64,000 nucleotides of DNA from Solanum dulcamara (GCF_947179165.1 NC_077247.1:41150935-41214934), one strand, 5' to 3'; positions 46,550 through 59,766 are shown, counted from the stretch's first letter. The notes: generated by a model from the sequence alone, not told the origin. Numbers and translations are program-made.

Positions 46550-47644
46550 CACTCACTCTTTTTTCTCACTTCCTAAGCAAATTAGAGTGAAGTAAACACC
46601 GGAAATTGTCGATGTGATTGAATGAATTAAAGCAAAAACAGGCGGTTAGGGAAATTCCGAAATCTCCGAATCTTTGCCCGGGCGTTTCTCTTCTTACCGC
46701 GACTCTTTCAGCTTTCGAATGTGCGCCGATTTAGTGCGTGGCATATGAAATTAACTACCACGTCACATTGCGAGCCCCACAACTAAAATGCAAATTATCA
46801 GAACGAAATACAGTTGAAAAACTACTTCAGTGCCACCGTGTCCAAATAATATTTATCGTCCCTATACTCAAACTGATTTCTATTATCTTATCTACAATAT
46901 TTTTACTTTTTTTTTTAAAATTATACAAATTTAAATATTTACAACCAACTGAAGTCTAGTTAAAAGACATTATACCTCCAGTTTTTATATTAAAACTTTA
47001 TGTTAAAACAAGCATCACTATGTATGCCCTAGAATTTAGAAGATACTTTCCTATTTAAAGGGGCCAATTTACACAAATAGAATCATTTAACCCCTGTTTG
47101 TGAAATTATGCAAAAATGATTTTGCTGGCTATCTCTTTTATAAAGTTACGTCTAGGGGAACAATAGAAAAATACGATTTTACAAGTTATATTGTGTGGGT
47201 CATAATTTTTATACAAATTGCCTTCACAAGTAATATATTTGTATTAGATGAGCAAATCTTGTGCTGTTGACAAGTTAGGATAAGTGGGCATAATTTTGCT
47301 CATCACTTCACTGCTTGAGTACACGCGAATACAAAAAGAGTTTAGGTTACAAAAAGGAAAATCATCACCGTGACCACATACACTTTATGAACTAGTAGTA
47401 GAACAAATTAGTTGCTCCAATATTATTTATTACAATTCCCTCTGCAGAACAGAGACATTATTATTATCATTATTATTATTACAAAAAAAAATCACCACCT
47501 TGTCTTCTACCATAATAAAATGGGAGAGTCCTTGTCCACTTTCTCTTTTATTTATTTAGATATTTAAACTATATAGAGGAATACAACAAGAAGAAAAAGA
47601 AAGAACAAGAAGTGTCATTCTCCCACTCGAAATGGTAGCTGAAA
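46550..47644. other. 5' flank of the 14-exon gene and 3' flank of the carbonic anhydrase gene
   Basis: The stretch near 46550-46740 is the leader and promoter side of the 14-exon gene. The 3'-UTR of the carbonic anhydrase gene lies left of 47645. The open stretch at 46738-46959 has no recognisable domain. Confidence 0.5.
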
Positions 47645-49937
47645 TCAGATAGAACAAGGATGAGAGAGACCAAAGTGGAGTCCCCAAAGCTTAAATTCTC
47701 CTTTAATGAAATCATAGTAACCTCCTTTCAATGCTAATGTTTTATTCACCAAACCATCTCTCACAAATGGATATGTCAGCAAGTTGGCTAGTGATACATT
47801 CACAGCTTCCTGCAATTTATTCATTTCAATTATTAATAAAGTAGTACTAGTAGTTGCCCGCAGATAAGTTAGGAATTTTCTTAAGGGCGTTTAAAATCTT
47901 AGTATATATATCTCTAAAGAGTTGTTTTTTATCTATATATATGCAACATGCACAATATAATTATTCAACAAAAGATATTCGAGTGACCACCCTTAGGTCA
48001 ATGTAGCTGCACCACTAGTTGACATTTAGAAAAACAGAAAAAAAAAATAGTCTGATGAGAACATTATTTTACCTTCTCACAGTATTTGCACTGGTCGTCA
48101 AAACTTTTATCCCAATGCTCAGCAAGCACCTTGGCCTTGGCAGGTAATCCAATTTTCACCCAGTTCTCAATAAAATGACTGCAATATCATCACATATCTC
48201 TTCAACATGACGATGTTTGGTCTAGGGTAAATTAAGTCATTTTATAGTACTGTCAATGTCAATGTATATAATTTAAATGATTTAATAAATGATACATACG
48301 TTGATTCAGAACCATCTTCTGGAAGATTCATGAGACCCTTGATACCTCCACAGGTACTGTGGCCAATGACTAGAATGTTTTCCACCTTAAGACGTTTAAC
48401 AGCGTATTCGATTGCAGCTCCAGTTCCCGAGTACCTAAGCTGTTGCAATGCCAATTCAAACACAAATTAAAATCAGTTAAATTAACCAAATCAATTATAA
48501 TATGCATAGAAATTAATAAAAGTGGACAAATATAATAATATGACCTTGTCATAAGGAGGGACCATGTTGGCGATGTTTCGAACCATAAAAGCCTCACCGA
48601 GCTGAAAGTTAAGCACATGGGATGGGCTCACTCGTGAATCCGAGCACGCAAACACCAAAAACTGTCACATGGCGATTATAAAGTAAAAACAAAAAAATGT
48701 TATATTTATTTTGATAAATTAAGAAAGTATTTTTATATGATCACTAAGTAATTTCAATTTTATTGAAGTACTACTCCTTCCGTTTCAAATCTAACTGTCA
48801 TGTTTCACTTCTCGAGAGTTAATTAGACTAATATATATTTGAAGTTAAAATATTTTACAATTAAAATTTTGATATTCAAGAACTATATGAAAATTACTAC
48901 AAATTCTAAGTTTACTTTACAATGTTACATTTGACTATTTAGAAACTAAATATGACAAATGATTTGAGACAAAGAGAATATAGTAATAGTCAATTTAGAT
49001 TTAGCTTTTCAAACCATAGTGAATCATGAAGATCGCATAATTAACTTAGTAAGATAAGCATTCAATTAATCCTTTTCAAGAGAAATGCAAAATGTAAAAG
49101 AGAACGGATGGATGGATGAGTAGGTAATAAGATCTTGTACCTTTGGTTCCTGGCCTTTCTTGAGTTTATCAAACAATTCTTGGTTTTTGCTGAGATATAC
49201 ACGTAAGAAAATATATGGTTATTAGACAATTGTCATTTCAAGTTTTTTTCTGAATATTTTTTTTCTTAAAAGTGAGAAACAAAAGAGAATAGGACAAAAT
49301 TATCATGATGTAAAAATATGACACACTTTAAAATATGTTATAGGGAAAAGAAAAGAGGCTTACTCATATATCTCAGTTTTGAAATACATAAAGCCACACT
49401 TGATCCTCTGAACAGCGTTGGACTTTTTGCTGCTTGGTTGTAATTCAGCTGTGATTTCATCAATTCTATCTGCAACAACCGGTCCAAGTTCTTCCTTCTC
49501 ACTGCAATTTCATGATTTCCAAATTAATACTATGGTTTATTAAATGGATTATATAAATATTTTCAATATCATCGATGCGCACGTAACTCATTAAACTCAT
49601 GCGACCATCCTCTTCTCCACAAGTCTTATTCTAGAATTTTAAATTAATTCCTTTAATCTAAACATATATGGTACATTCGATATAGTACTCCATTTTATGC
49701 TACTTAGATCGATCCTCATACTAAAAATAGTTGAAAAGAACTACTCGAGCACCTAGATATTTGGAAATATTTTCTTGAGAAATTTTTTAAACACAAAACA
49801 TAAACTTTGAACAAGTTTAGTTCTTTTTTAGAAAATCTTCTCATGATTTCATGTTATGCTATAGATACGATTGATGGTCCAAACCTGAGAAGGTTCTGGA
49901 GTGAAACAATGGCCTCCTCGTAAGATTTGTTTGCCAT
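47645..49937 (-). CDS. Beta-carbonic anhydrase, cytosolic-type form (255 aa)
   Basis: It catalyses the reversible hydration of CO2 to bicarbonate. Coding exons are 49937-49885, 49501-49364, 49189-49141, 48661-48545, 48439-48300, 48178-48073 and 47809-47645, joining to 256 codons with GT-AG at each step. The start [17 protein letters not shown] opens the conserved region directly, without a plastid transit peptide. The zinc ligands and catalytic pair are visible: Cys86, Asp88 and Arg90 in FACSDSRV, and His146 and Cys149 in [16 protein letters not shown]. The C-terminus [15 protein letters not shown] is typical of plant beta enzymes. The start codon lies 10 bases into its exon, so a separate leader exon is needed. 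A plastid form from another upstream exon cannot be excluded. All catalytic residues are intact. Confidence 0.95.
48773..48985. mobile_element. Degenerate Stowaway-like MITE in a carbonic anhydrase intron
   Basis: The left end 'ctccttccgtttcaaatctaa' and the right end, read in reverse complement ('tattctctttgtctcaaatca'), are imperfect inverted repeats with TA next to both ends. It lies in the intron between the third and fourth coding exons. Confidence 0.65.
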
Positions 49938-50519
49938 GTCTTCTTTCTGCAATTACCCATTATTTTTCATCAGAATAAATTAGAAAATATTCACATGTTT
50001 AGCTCATAAAAAAGAATAAGGTTCACACATGAAGGGACATATCGAGACATAATATAATTCAAAATAATTAAATGTTTGCTTTGTCTAATAATTTAAGCGC
50101 TTTTAGATGATATGATGATATTTGTCTTAGCCAAAAGATCAAGTGTGATCACACTATTGAGCTATGTTGAATTTGAAGTTTTAATGATTGACAATCATAA
50201 CATACACCATATATATATAAAAGAGAATCCTCGTGCCGGTGATGTGGCACTAGGACAGAATTGCTATTTTTCTAATTTCTCTTTGAGTTTGGAAAAATAA
50301 TACTTTAGAAGATCAAATAACCAGTGATAGGATATTGCTAGGTGATTGAGTATAAATTGAAAATTCTCCATGCCAAGCATATAGTTGAATTATTAATTCT
50401 TATAATGGTTTTTTTGAGTTTATTTTAGTTGTAGTGAGGATGAAATATGAAACTAAACAGGACATCTTTAAAATTGTTGATTTGATTTGATGTAATAAAT
50501 TACTTCAAGCATGGATTAG

Positions 50520-50890
50520 TTCTTTTCTTTAGTACTCTGAAGAAGACTCTAACCAAGTTACAACAGAAGATCAAAGATATGGATTGTGAGGTTATGCATT
50601 GTTTTAGGGAGGCTAATACTAGAGGACCTTTGAGCATGGATAAACTTAACCTTGCCTCCTTTAGGTTCAAAAAAGAAAGGCATTCTGGTTGGCATTATGA
50701 GCATGAAGAGCTAATGGGAAGGCCTCCGCTTCGGAAGAATCCTAACTGAAGAAGAAGCCTTCCCGGATGGAAACTCCTAGTTATAGAGCTTAGCCTAGCC
50801 TAGTTGTTTTCTTTTGGTGTTACGTGTGAAGAGGTGTTTGGCCTTATGTCCCCCTCTCTTGTAGTTCTTATTAATTATTAATAAACAAGA
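50520..50890 (+). mobile_element. LINE 3' end (RNase H tail) in the leader intron
   Basis: The plus strand reads KLQQKIKDMDCEVMHCFREANTRG, the end of a LINE RNase H domain, then a terminal segment ending at a TGA and an untranslated tail with 'ggccttatgtccccctctcttgtag'. It is opposite in sense to the carbonic anhydrase gene and 5'-truncated. Confidence 0.6.
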
Positions 50891-52902
50891 GAGTATTAAA
50901 TTTTTCAATTAAAAGTTTCAGTTTATTTCCGAAGCTTGTATTTTTCATAAGTAGAAAACATTATTATTATGTTAGTTATTTAAGTTTTGCTTGAAAATAG
51001 ATAAACAACTAATTGACATAAATCAAAGAATCGTTCAAAAAAAAAACATAAATCAAAGAATGAAAAAAAAAAATCAAAAGCAGGAGAGGAGAGAACGAAC
51101 TGATACTACAATTAATATGACCAATATGTAAGTGTTATTCATCATTTAACTTTTATAGAAAAATTCATTTGGCAAAAAGTGATGAAAAATTGACACATTA
51201 CATCTTAGTTGAATAGAAGATTGCCCAACATGTGGAAGATGAAAGTTACCTTCAGCTATTTATATTTCTATAAATAAGGAACAAAGAAAGCTCACTTGAC
51301 AACTCTCTTAATCCAGGATTCATATAAATATCATGCTGATACTCACACATTTTATTGTGCTTTTCTTTACTTTTCGAATAAATTGACTTTATGACCCCAT
51401 CTATAAGATTTAAACTTTTTCTTTATTTTTCAGATATTTTTTATTATTTCTATCTTTCTGCATTTTGGATGATAATTCGGAAGAAATGTAGTAAATTATA
51501 CAGTTGTTCTATTGTTTCACCAAGAAGGAAATGGAAAAACGTAAGTACATGTGTTAATATCTTTTTCTCCTTATCTTTGCTAAAGTTCATTCTTTTAATC
51601 CTAGAAGACTTAAAGTTAATCTATTCTCTGTCATGCTAAACCAAAATAGTAGTAGAGATTCATTTCGAAAAATTGTCTATAGTATTGCAATTTTCATGCT
51701 TTACTATAAATGCTTAAGAACTAAACTTCTCGAATTAATAGTAAATTAAAGAAATAGTCATCCTTGAATTAGAATCTTCACCTTTGTCCTCTTTTAAACA
51801 ATAAATAGGAGAATTTTTTTGAGCCTTCTTTTACTATTTTTCAAATAAAGTTCTAAAAATTAATAGTTCAAAAATATTTAGCTAATATAGCATTATTCTA
51901 AGAAATAAAGGTTATGTATAAGTAACTTTAGAATTGGACACCAAATGTGTCATTTTTTTGGCGCATGAAGATGATTGGATAATCTAGTAAACTGTCAAAG
52001 GAATGATATTTTTTTACTGGCCAGTTAGAGTCATCTGGCTTACTAAAGACTTATTACTTTATTTTTAGGCGCCAAGGGGCTAAGCAGGTAATCATGCTAC
52101 TTCTTTTTATTGAACTTTTTCCTTTATTTTATAGAACTATTTTTTGTATACATACTATAAAGTTTTATCATATTATGTCAGTTATATATACGAAATTTGC
52201 TTTGACGTTATATTGATGTCTATCACCGCGCGAAGATATTAACTAGTTAATTAATATACAAGAACTAGATTCTTAATGTATCTCAAATAAAATAAACGAT
52301 AGTGTTTATAATTGACAAACGATTATAGAAAAATCAGGTCCATAACATGTCAACCGGAGGAACGAGGTCCGGTTGAGTTTACTATTTTCCTTTCATTAAT
52401 CTGGCCATGTTATTAATTATCACAAGGTAAAAGGGTGAATTAAAGATAAGAGAGACACGTAAGCTAGCATGCATAACAAGAATTACCAACTTGGCTAGAT
52501 TAATTTTAATAAAAGAAAACATTAAACGCATATAAGTAATATTATGTACACCTACACATGTCAAAATTTAATAATTTTCGCTATTTTTTTGCCGAACCAG
52601 CTCTATGCATATAAAAATATTACTATTTTTTCTTTTCTCACGATTCAATCAAAATATCTATGAGGATAACCACTGAACATTTTTCCGTGGGAAATTTCAA
52701 TGGAAAAACAGTGATTTTTTTAAGTAAAGAGCTGTCTATAATTTAAAGTACAAACTAGAAATATATTTCATGAATTACAAACTAGCTCAATGTGATATAT
52801 AGCTGGTTATTAATGACTGGCAATTAACAATATAATATGTATAAGCTATATATTACACAGAAAGAAATAAGCTGATGAATTAATAAAAAAGAGAGAGTAT
52901 AC
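50891..52902. other. Rest of the roughly 3-kb leader intron
   Basis: AT-rich sequence without a recognisable coding frame or repeat. Confidence 0.4.
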
Positions 52903-52985
52903 CAAAAACTAGGGTTGGAAAATTCTGAAGAGTTGCTAATTCTTTCAAAAGCAAATGATAAAGATATTAATGTGGATTTGTTTGG
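52903..52985 (-). other. Predicted 5'-UTR exon of the carbonic anhydrase gene
   Basis: On the minus strand, a sequence about 30 bp downstream of a TATA box runs through 'ccaaccctagtttttg' to a donor gtatac at 52902. The matching acceptor is the AG before 49946, 9 bp upstream of the start codon. There is no ATG-initiated frame in it that would add residues. The exact transcription start is a guess. Confidence 0.5.
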
Positions 52986-53010
52986 AGAAATTTGGGTTTC
53001 TTTAGCCTAC

Positions 53011-53020
53011 TATTTATACT
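53011..53020 (-). promoter_or_regulatory. TATA box of the carbonic anhydrase gene
   Basis: The minus strand reads agtataaata about 30 bp before the predicted leader exon. Confidence 0.55.
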
Positions 53021-54204
53021 ACTGGATTTAGCTAGCTAGTAGTCGTAACTACTATCTTATGAGTTATCATATTTAATTTCTGTATCACGTTTTAGGTATG
53101 TTACCTTATTTTATATATATAAGCCAAACAATGACAGTAGAGTTGAAAATGATTTCTGGATAAATAATTCAATGTATTTAGTTTCTACCTAACTAGAGCT
53201 TTGGTTTTTATTTGTTTGTTTATGTGTAGGAATATGAAAAGATTGAAGCTTCCAGCAATTATAATCCATATCTGTACTATATTATTAAAAGCATAAAGAC
53301 TCTTATAATGTTGATTGAATTTTTTTCCCTTCATTAAAAAATTTCACTTTAAATAAAATCGTTTTTTCACCATTTTTCTTTAAGGAAAATTCTTTTCCAA
53401 CTAAAATAGACTTGACCAAAAAAATAGTCAAAAAAACTTTCAAAATAATAGGAAAAAAAAGTGAAGTTATAAAAATCATCCAAAAAAATAGGCCAAAAAA
53501 TCAAAAAATTAGGAAAAAAAAAGAAGAAAAAGATGCACTTCCTACAATTCTATTTAACCATATCTAAACCCTATTTTAATTAGGTTTTGAAAAAACCCTT
53601 TCCTGCTCAAACAAAGAGACCTTCATTACCATTCTATTTTCATCATCACCTTTTTGAAGGTTTTTATTCAAATTTTGTCCTCTTTATTCTGTCGTTTTAT
53701 TTCAATTTTAATGTTTTTTCTTTCAATTGTTTTTAATATGAATTTCTTCAAGTACCTTGTCAACTTGATCACTCAACATATGCTCCAAATTCTTTGAGGT
53801 ATGTTATTTTTTCTCTTTACTATATCCTTTTAGTAATGAGTTACAAACGATTGATTTTCAAATAAAATTTATCCTATTTCTATTTATAACCTACTGCAAA
53901 AATCGAAAGCAAATAAATATATATTTAGTTTATAGCTTAAAGAGCTTTAGTGCATCAAGCTGCCCTTTTTTTTATCCATTTAGTCCACATTCAGTTAGTG
54001 ATATTATATTTGATAATTTTTGTTTGTTGTCTTTTGATCGATTTCAAACAGTGGTTTGGTTGGTACTTTGATCTTCAATTTGAGACGGTGCTTGTTGATG
54101 TTGCTTTAGACAGGAAAATTCATGAGTTATTGAGTACTTGGCTAAGGAATTGTTGGAGCCTAACGCAAACCTAAAGTCCAAGGTCAGCTTATCCCAAAAT
54201 CTAA

Positions 54205-54768
54205 CACTTTGTTTGAATAGTTGTTACGTATTTTTTCATAATATATCGTATTGAATTGTCTTGTGTTGTATTGTATCCTACTGTATTAATTTAATGAAAA
54301 TAATGTTTGAATATATTGTATTGTTCTCTGCCTTTACATAATGTCACGTATCAACAATTTGAATGATAAACCTACCAAAAAGTAGAGTACGAGATAGAGC
54401 TACTATGAAAAGGTAGGGTGAAGAATAAAATAGAGTTAGTAAATAATTAGTAAAAAAAAATATTAAGGCAAACACGGGACCACACCAAATTGCTCATTAC
54501 AAAAAGTGAGACTTTTATGAAAATATTGGGCGAAGGATAGAATAGGACTATTAAATAATTAGTAAAGAAAAAATGAGAAGAAAATATTTAGGTAAATGAC
54601 GCGATCACACCAAATCGCTCATTACATAAAGTGAGACTTTTCGTTGTTACCTAACGATGAATTTAAATAATATGATAAAATAAAATTTAAGTAACAATCA
54701 AAACAAAAATTGTATTTAAACTAATAATACAATATAATACACCGGGTAACAACTATCCAAACAAGGTG
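54205..54768. mobile_element. PIF/Harbinger-type MITE nested in the Helitron-like unit
   Basis: The left end cactttgtttgaatagttgt and the right end (reverse complement caccttgtttggatagttgt) are inverted repeats. They are flanked by TAA at 54202-54204 and 54769-54771, the 3-bp duplication of Harbinger elements. Confidence 0.8.
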
Positions 54769-54802
54769 TAAAACTCTCTATATAGGCTCATTGTTCAGTT
54801 AA

Positions 54803-55004
54803 GGGGTCATTTGGTGATTCCAATTTTTGGATTAATTTATCTTAGTAGATGGGATAAAATAGTTTCAATTAGATATGATAAGGTGGATGTATTAGAATTA
54901 AGCCTGAGATAAAATTTATATTGACCGTCTACTAAATACAATATAATTTTACTCCAAATTTAATCCTAAAACACCCCACTTTATGTTGCGTACCAAATGA
55001 TCCC
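54803..55004. mobile_element. Small Tourist-like MITE
   Basis: The ends ggggtcatttggt and (reverse complement) gggatcatttggt face each other, with TTAA on both sides (54799-54802 and 55005-55008). It is about 200 bp and non-coding. Confidence 0.75.
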
Positions 55005-55055
55005 TTAATATGTTGAGCAGCTTTCATACTAGAGGCAAGTGGCTAGGGCAAGGGC

Positions 55056-55712
55056 TAGGGCTGTACAGGACAAACCGATAAACCGCACCAAACCGACAAA
55101 TCGAACCAAACCGGAAAACAAACCCGACTAGTGGTTTGGTTTGACTTGGTTTGGTGTTTGGAAAAAAAAACCGACCATTATAGGATTGGTTTGGTTTTAA
55201 CTAAAAAAAGTCAAACCGAACCCAAACCAACCCAATTATAGATATACTACTTTTAAATTATGTTATACATAAAAATATTTATTAAAATGTAATTTATAAA
55301 TATTTTTTAAAATTTTTTCATAATTTTTGTTTTCTTTCTTACATTTAGATTTGGACTTGAGTAGCCCATCTAAATAATATACAAAAAAAACTTATCTTAT
55401 AAAGTTATATTATAAAGTTAAAACTTCAAACAGTGGTGTGCCTCCATCTTATATGTTGATATTTTGTACTAGAACTCTTTTTAAGAAGCACTGCTCTGTG
55501 CTTTTTATTAGATACTATGAGAAACCCAAAAAAATCCAAAAAAACCCAAAAAATCCGAGAAACCCGAAAAACCCGAAAAACCCGAGAAAAATTGATATCG
55601 AAAAACCCGACTTTTATTGATTTGGTTTGGTTTATAGATTTAATAACCCGACACAAATGGTTTGGTTTGGTTTGTAAAAAATCCGAACCAACCCGGTCCA
55701 TGTACACCCCTA
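55056..55712. mobile_element. Inverted-repeat element with AAACCGA/CCAAACC-rich arms
   Basis: The left arm starts agggctgtacaggac and the right arm, reverse complemented, aggggtgtacatggac. Both arms are rich in 'accaaacc' and 'aacccga' motifs. A short AAACCCG tandem tract (55530-55600) creates spurious open stretches on both strands. The target duplication is not clear. Confidence 0.65.
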
Positions 55713-56128
55713 GCTAGGGCTTTGCACGGATGTCAGCCTGCACCTTCGCCAACACTGCCAAGGTAACGTCGAACGATCAAATATTCATGTCCATATACGT
55801 TAAAATTAAGGAGTCCTAAAATATATAGCATGAGAAAACAATATGGTAAGAAGTACTAGGAGAATTAATAATTAATGAGTTTTAACATATATGGCAAGAG
55901 AAAAATATATTTTAAAATTTAAAGAATTCTAAAATATATGGCGAGAGAAAAATACATCTTAAGAGTTTTGATGCTCTCTCATATATATTTATAAACTTGA
56001 TTATATGAGTTAGTAATATTTACGTAATTTTGAGTAAGTTGTGTATTCAATTATATAGGCTATATACGTAAATATATATATATATAACTAACGTGGTACA
56101 CACGTGCAAAGCACCTACTCTAAACTAG

Positions 56129-57389
56129 TTAGACTTTAAAAGCAAAGCAAATGAAACTTTTAATTAATAGTAACCGATTTTATTATATTTATTTATACAT
56201 AAAAGTTGTTACGACTATTTTAATCTATCGATCGAGAAATAGGAAGGTTTTGAACAAATGCACTGGCCATTCCTAATTCATTCAACTTGTGAAATATGCG
56301 CAAAAATGGGAGTCGCTACCTTCGTCGAATCATCATAATTCGTATCTCAATTATTAGCTAACTAGTTTTTGTAGCATTATACTAAGTGCACATCAGCCAC
56401 TTGTTAGAAAACAATCAAATCTGAGGGCACAAATGTAATCTCTCTTTATTCCTTTTTTTCATTTATCTTCACCTTTCCTCCTCCTCAATTTCATCTCCTA
56501 AAAGTACCACTCCCTCTGATTGCCGCTCCCTATAGGAATTTCTAACCTAGTACTCTTATTATTTGATAAATGCCTTTGGCTTAGTTGTATCTGGTGGAAT
56601 GTTTTGATTGGTTGGGATAAGTTAAAATAAGCTTTTGATCTGCTATGTGTACTCACCCAAAGTAAATAGCAGCCCCAAATTGCTTTGTTAAGGAAAGTGA
56701 ACCTTCAATCCAGCTTTTCTTTCTCTTTTGTGGCCTTCATCCCCGTTGGACGCGAGCAACTTCCCTAGCTTTAATTTCTGGTGTTTGCCTCTGCTGGTTA
56801 AGTACTGGAGCTAGGTTATTGTTTCCTCAGGATGGGATGGAAGCCATTTTTGTTAGGAAAGATGAAGAAGAAGAAGGCATGAGTCCATAAACGCTTCTGT
56901 AAGAGGTGGGGGAGGAGGGGCACTAGCAATGTGGAGAAGAGGAGGTAGAAAAGAAAAAGATTGGCACTACTCTAGACTTGTATATCTTATCCATTTACAC
57001 TAATACGGTTGACTTGTAAGGTAAATGATATGGGCTCTTGTTTGAGAGAAAAAAGTTAACACGAGGCAGATCGAAATGAAAGGGCACAATACCACAAATT
57101 TAGAGGATTTTTTTGCTACAAACAAAAAAGTATAAATGCCACCAGAATAGTGTCCTTTTGTGTATTTTTAGGTCCTTATGGCAAGAACAGAACAGTAGGC
57201 ATTCTGAAAAGAAGTCCATATTACTATTTGTTTTAGAAAGTAATGTCTTGCAAATGTAATGTTCTTGGTGTAATTTGCAATTCCTTTTGGCTGATATTCT
57301 CTACATATTTGAAGGGGCAAAAAGTCTTCTTTTATGTATACATTGGCACTATGATATTTCAATTACTTAACGAAAAAGAAAAGATAGCA
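56129..57389. other. Spacer between Helitron-like unit and coiled-coil pseudogene
   Basis: The stretch at 56690-56960 is less AT-rich and could be an old gene fragment, but no frame or domain was recognised. Confidence 0.35.
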
Positions 57390-59752
57390 CAAACCTCGCA
57401 TTATTTGTTCTCAACCTTCCTGTCACCTGCATTCAAAATCAGCAACCATCTTTCACGATTCATTTATATTACCAATTATTGTTTCCACCTGCTTTCTTAC
57501 CTCTATTTCTTTTGATTCAAGCGAGGACAAAAGAGTTTGCCTCTCTTCAGAAATAGCAAGGACCATATTTGCCCTGTGATTAGCTTCTTTTAACTCCTCC
57601 GCCTTCTCCTCAGGACTTTTATTTAATTGGGCTGCCTCCTCTTCCAATACTTCAATTCGCTCCAATGCTTCTGCCAACTGGCCCTTTACAACATTTACTT
57701 CTTTGTTGCATCCAGAAGCTAATGTTTGTTGTTGATTTGCAAATTAGTTTGCAGCATTCAACTCTTGACGAACCTGCTCAAACTGATCCCTCTCTTTTGC
57801 TAGAGCAGCTGATGCATCTGTTACTAACTTCTCCTTTTCGTTCACTAACATTTCCAGTGCAGAAACCATTTGCTTCAGTCTGTCCCTCTCTTTAACCTCG
57901 AATTTTACTTTGTTTTCCATCTCAATAACTTTTGTGTCGAGAGATATTCGAATTTCTTTTTCATTCAAAAGCTCCCAATACAGTTCCTCAAGCATATCTT
58001 TAGCCTCCTTAATGCCTTCACCGGAAATCACTCCACAAATTTCTTGCATAATCAAGCACTCCATCTCTACATCTTCAATTTCAATTTTTCTAGTACTTCC
58101 AGCATTAGTATCATTACTTTCATTAAGCATATCAAATCCCTAGTTTAACTCCTCAACTTCATTTCTTGCCCCGCCACCGAGATCCCTTAGAAAATAGGTA
58201 TACACATCTTCCCTTACAGAAGCTTCTATCAGTGACTCTTCCATGGCTAAATTGAGATCTCCTATCTGTTTTAGCATGCCTGCTTCTGCCAAAGAATGTT
58301 GCAGCCTCTTCTCAGTGGCATCTGAAACTTGGGACAAAAGGGACTTCATTTTTCTTATCTTTAAGCAAGTCTCTACGCTGGTGATTTTTAGAAAGAAGGT
58401 TATCAAGCATTTCCTTTTAAGTTACCGAAACTTAGTCTCCTGGGTAAATGCAGGATGTTTTTCATTCTCTACCTGGATATCATCCAATTTGAATATAATT
58501 TCTGGAATCTTCTTCCTTAGAATGTCAGATTCACCCTTATCCTTTTTATGTGGCACAGCAGAGCCTCCTCTAAGATTTAGATACTCCCCCCTTAGAACAA
58601 AATACTCATCGGTTTTCTTTTGCAGAATGGACTCATGGTGTCTCTTTATCTTTGTCATTATATTATTAAAATAGGTCACCATTTCATCTTTTGACATGTG
58701 CTTCAACGTGACAGCATCAAAGTTCTCAGGCATATCAGTCTTAGAATCCTCCAGCTTTCCATTTCCATTTCCATCCCAAACAGATTTTGAAGAAGTCACG
58801 TAATCACTTGATGTCTTGCGTGCAAAGAAATCTGCATCATGTGATCCATGGGAAGTCGCATGCCCATTTTCTGAACTTGACAATGACTTCAAAACAGCAT
58901 CCAATTCCGTCCGTAAACTAGAGATGGCATTCAACTTCTCATTTCGGTCACCGCACAACTGAGCATACTGGTCCCACAGTTTGTACTCAAATTCTTCTTG
59001 CACAGTCCGAACTACACTACGCATTACCATGGCCTCAAGCTCCACTTCGATTAGATGCTACTCCTGCCACTGACCAAGAGATGTCTTGGATAACTGTAGC
59101 ATAACATCCATTCGTTTAAAAATGGTACCCACCATCATTCTCATGTTATCTAGTGGTTGGTCCAACTGAACCCAAATTCCAGATTCTTTCTCTTGTAGAA
59201 TACCTTCTAGTTCCACCATCTCAAATTAGATCCTCTAAGCTCATCAATACTCTTCTTCAACTTCTTGAATTCATCTTCTGCCAAACTTCTTAGCCCATCA
59301 AGAAGTCTCCCATCTTGCCATTCTCCATGAAAACATCTGATAAAGTCATACGTTTTCGAAAATTCATGTTTTCTAGCTCATCCTGCGACATAAGTGACCC
59401 AAGAGATTCAAATTCAGTGGTGCTAAGACCCCCTTCATGAAATTGTAAATACTCTTTTAAGTTGGCTAATTCCTTATCCTTATCCAGTAGTCTCTCAGCT
59501 GCGTCTTGTTCCACCACACTCACTATCCCCTTAATCACTGAGTCCTTAGCATCCTTGATACCATTAAGCGGTCATTGACATCTTCCCAGTATGTATCAAA
59601 ATCTCATCACCCAGATTCTCATTTTCCTTTGCACCATTAACCATTTGCTCACACCCACCATTTGTCATTCCCTCAAGGTCATCCTCACCATGAGATTTTA
59701 TACCATTTCCATTTCTCACCACCCAATTCTCTAACACCTCTGAACTCCCCAT
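57390..59752 (-). pseudogene. WPP-domain-associated-protein-like coiled-coil gene, decayed copy
   Basis: Read on the minus strand from MGSSEVLENWVVRNGNG (ATG at 59752), several frames together give a long Glu/Lys/Leu-rich coiled coil. Segments include DSVIKGIVSVVEQDAAERLL, WDQYAQLCGDRNEKLNAI, LIMQEICGVISGEGIKEA and ALERIEVLEEEAAQLN, the pattern I associate with tomato WAP (a nuclear-envelope and Golgi-linked coiled-coil partner of WPP proteins). Frameshifts occur near 59571, 59290 and 59225, stops after residue strings TQETKFR (58422), EVEELN (58140), NAAN (57744) and INES (57453), and another shift near 57410. Homology fades at about 57390, so the C-terminus is missing. A 5'-UTR intron is still visible, so this was a DNA-level duplicate, not a processed copy. 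Confidence 0.75.
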
Positions 59753-59766
59753 AACAGAAGCATATC

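Larger units (their letters stand above)
53271..56128 (+). mobile_element. Helitron-like element (about 2.9 kb) with nested inserts
   Basis: The 5' end reads tctgtactatattattaaaagc after an A, resembling the TC-starting 'TCTATACTATATTAAAAGC' of Solanaceae Helitrons. The 3' end has a short hairpin (gtgc aaa gcac) followed by ctactctaaactag and a T, matching the CTRR rule and A/T target. No Rep/helicase frame is seen, so it would be non-autonomous. Possible captured exon-like stretches lie at 53600-53800 and 54050-54180 (a TT-rich AG acceptor, then TGGTTTGGTTGG). I could not name a donor gene. Three inverted-repeat elements sit inside. Confidence 0.6.

Noticed and set aside
55438..55717. Lys/Asn/Pro-rich open stretches on both strands
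   Set aside because: They are translations of an AAACCCG tandem tract in an inverted-repeat element.
57453..59752. Several separate small coiled-coil genes
   Set aside because: The open stretches are consecutive pieces of one reading interrupted by stops and frameshifts, so they form one pseudogene.
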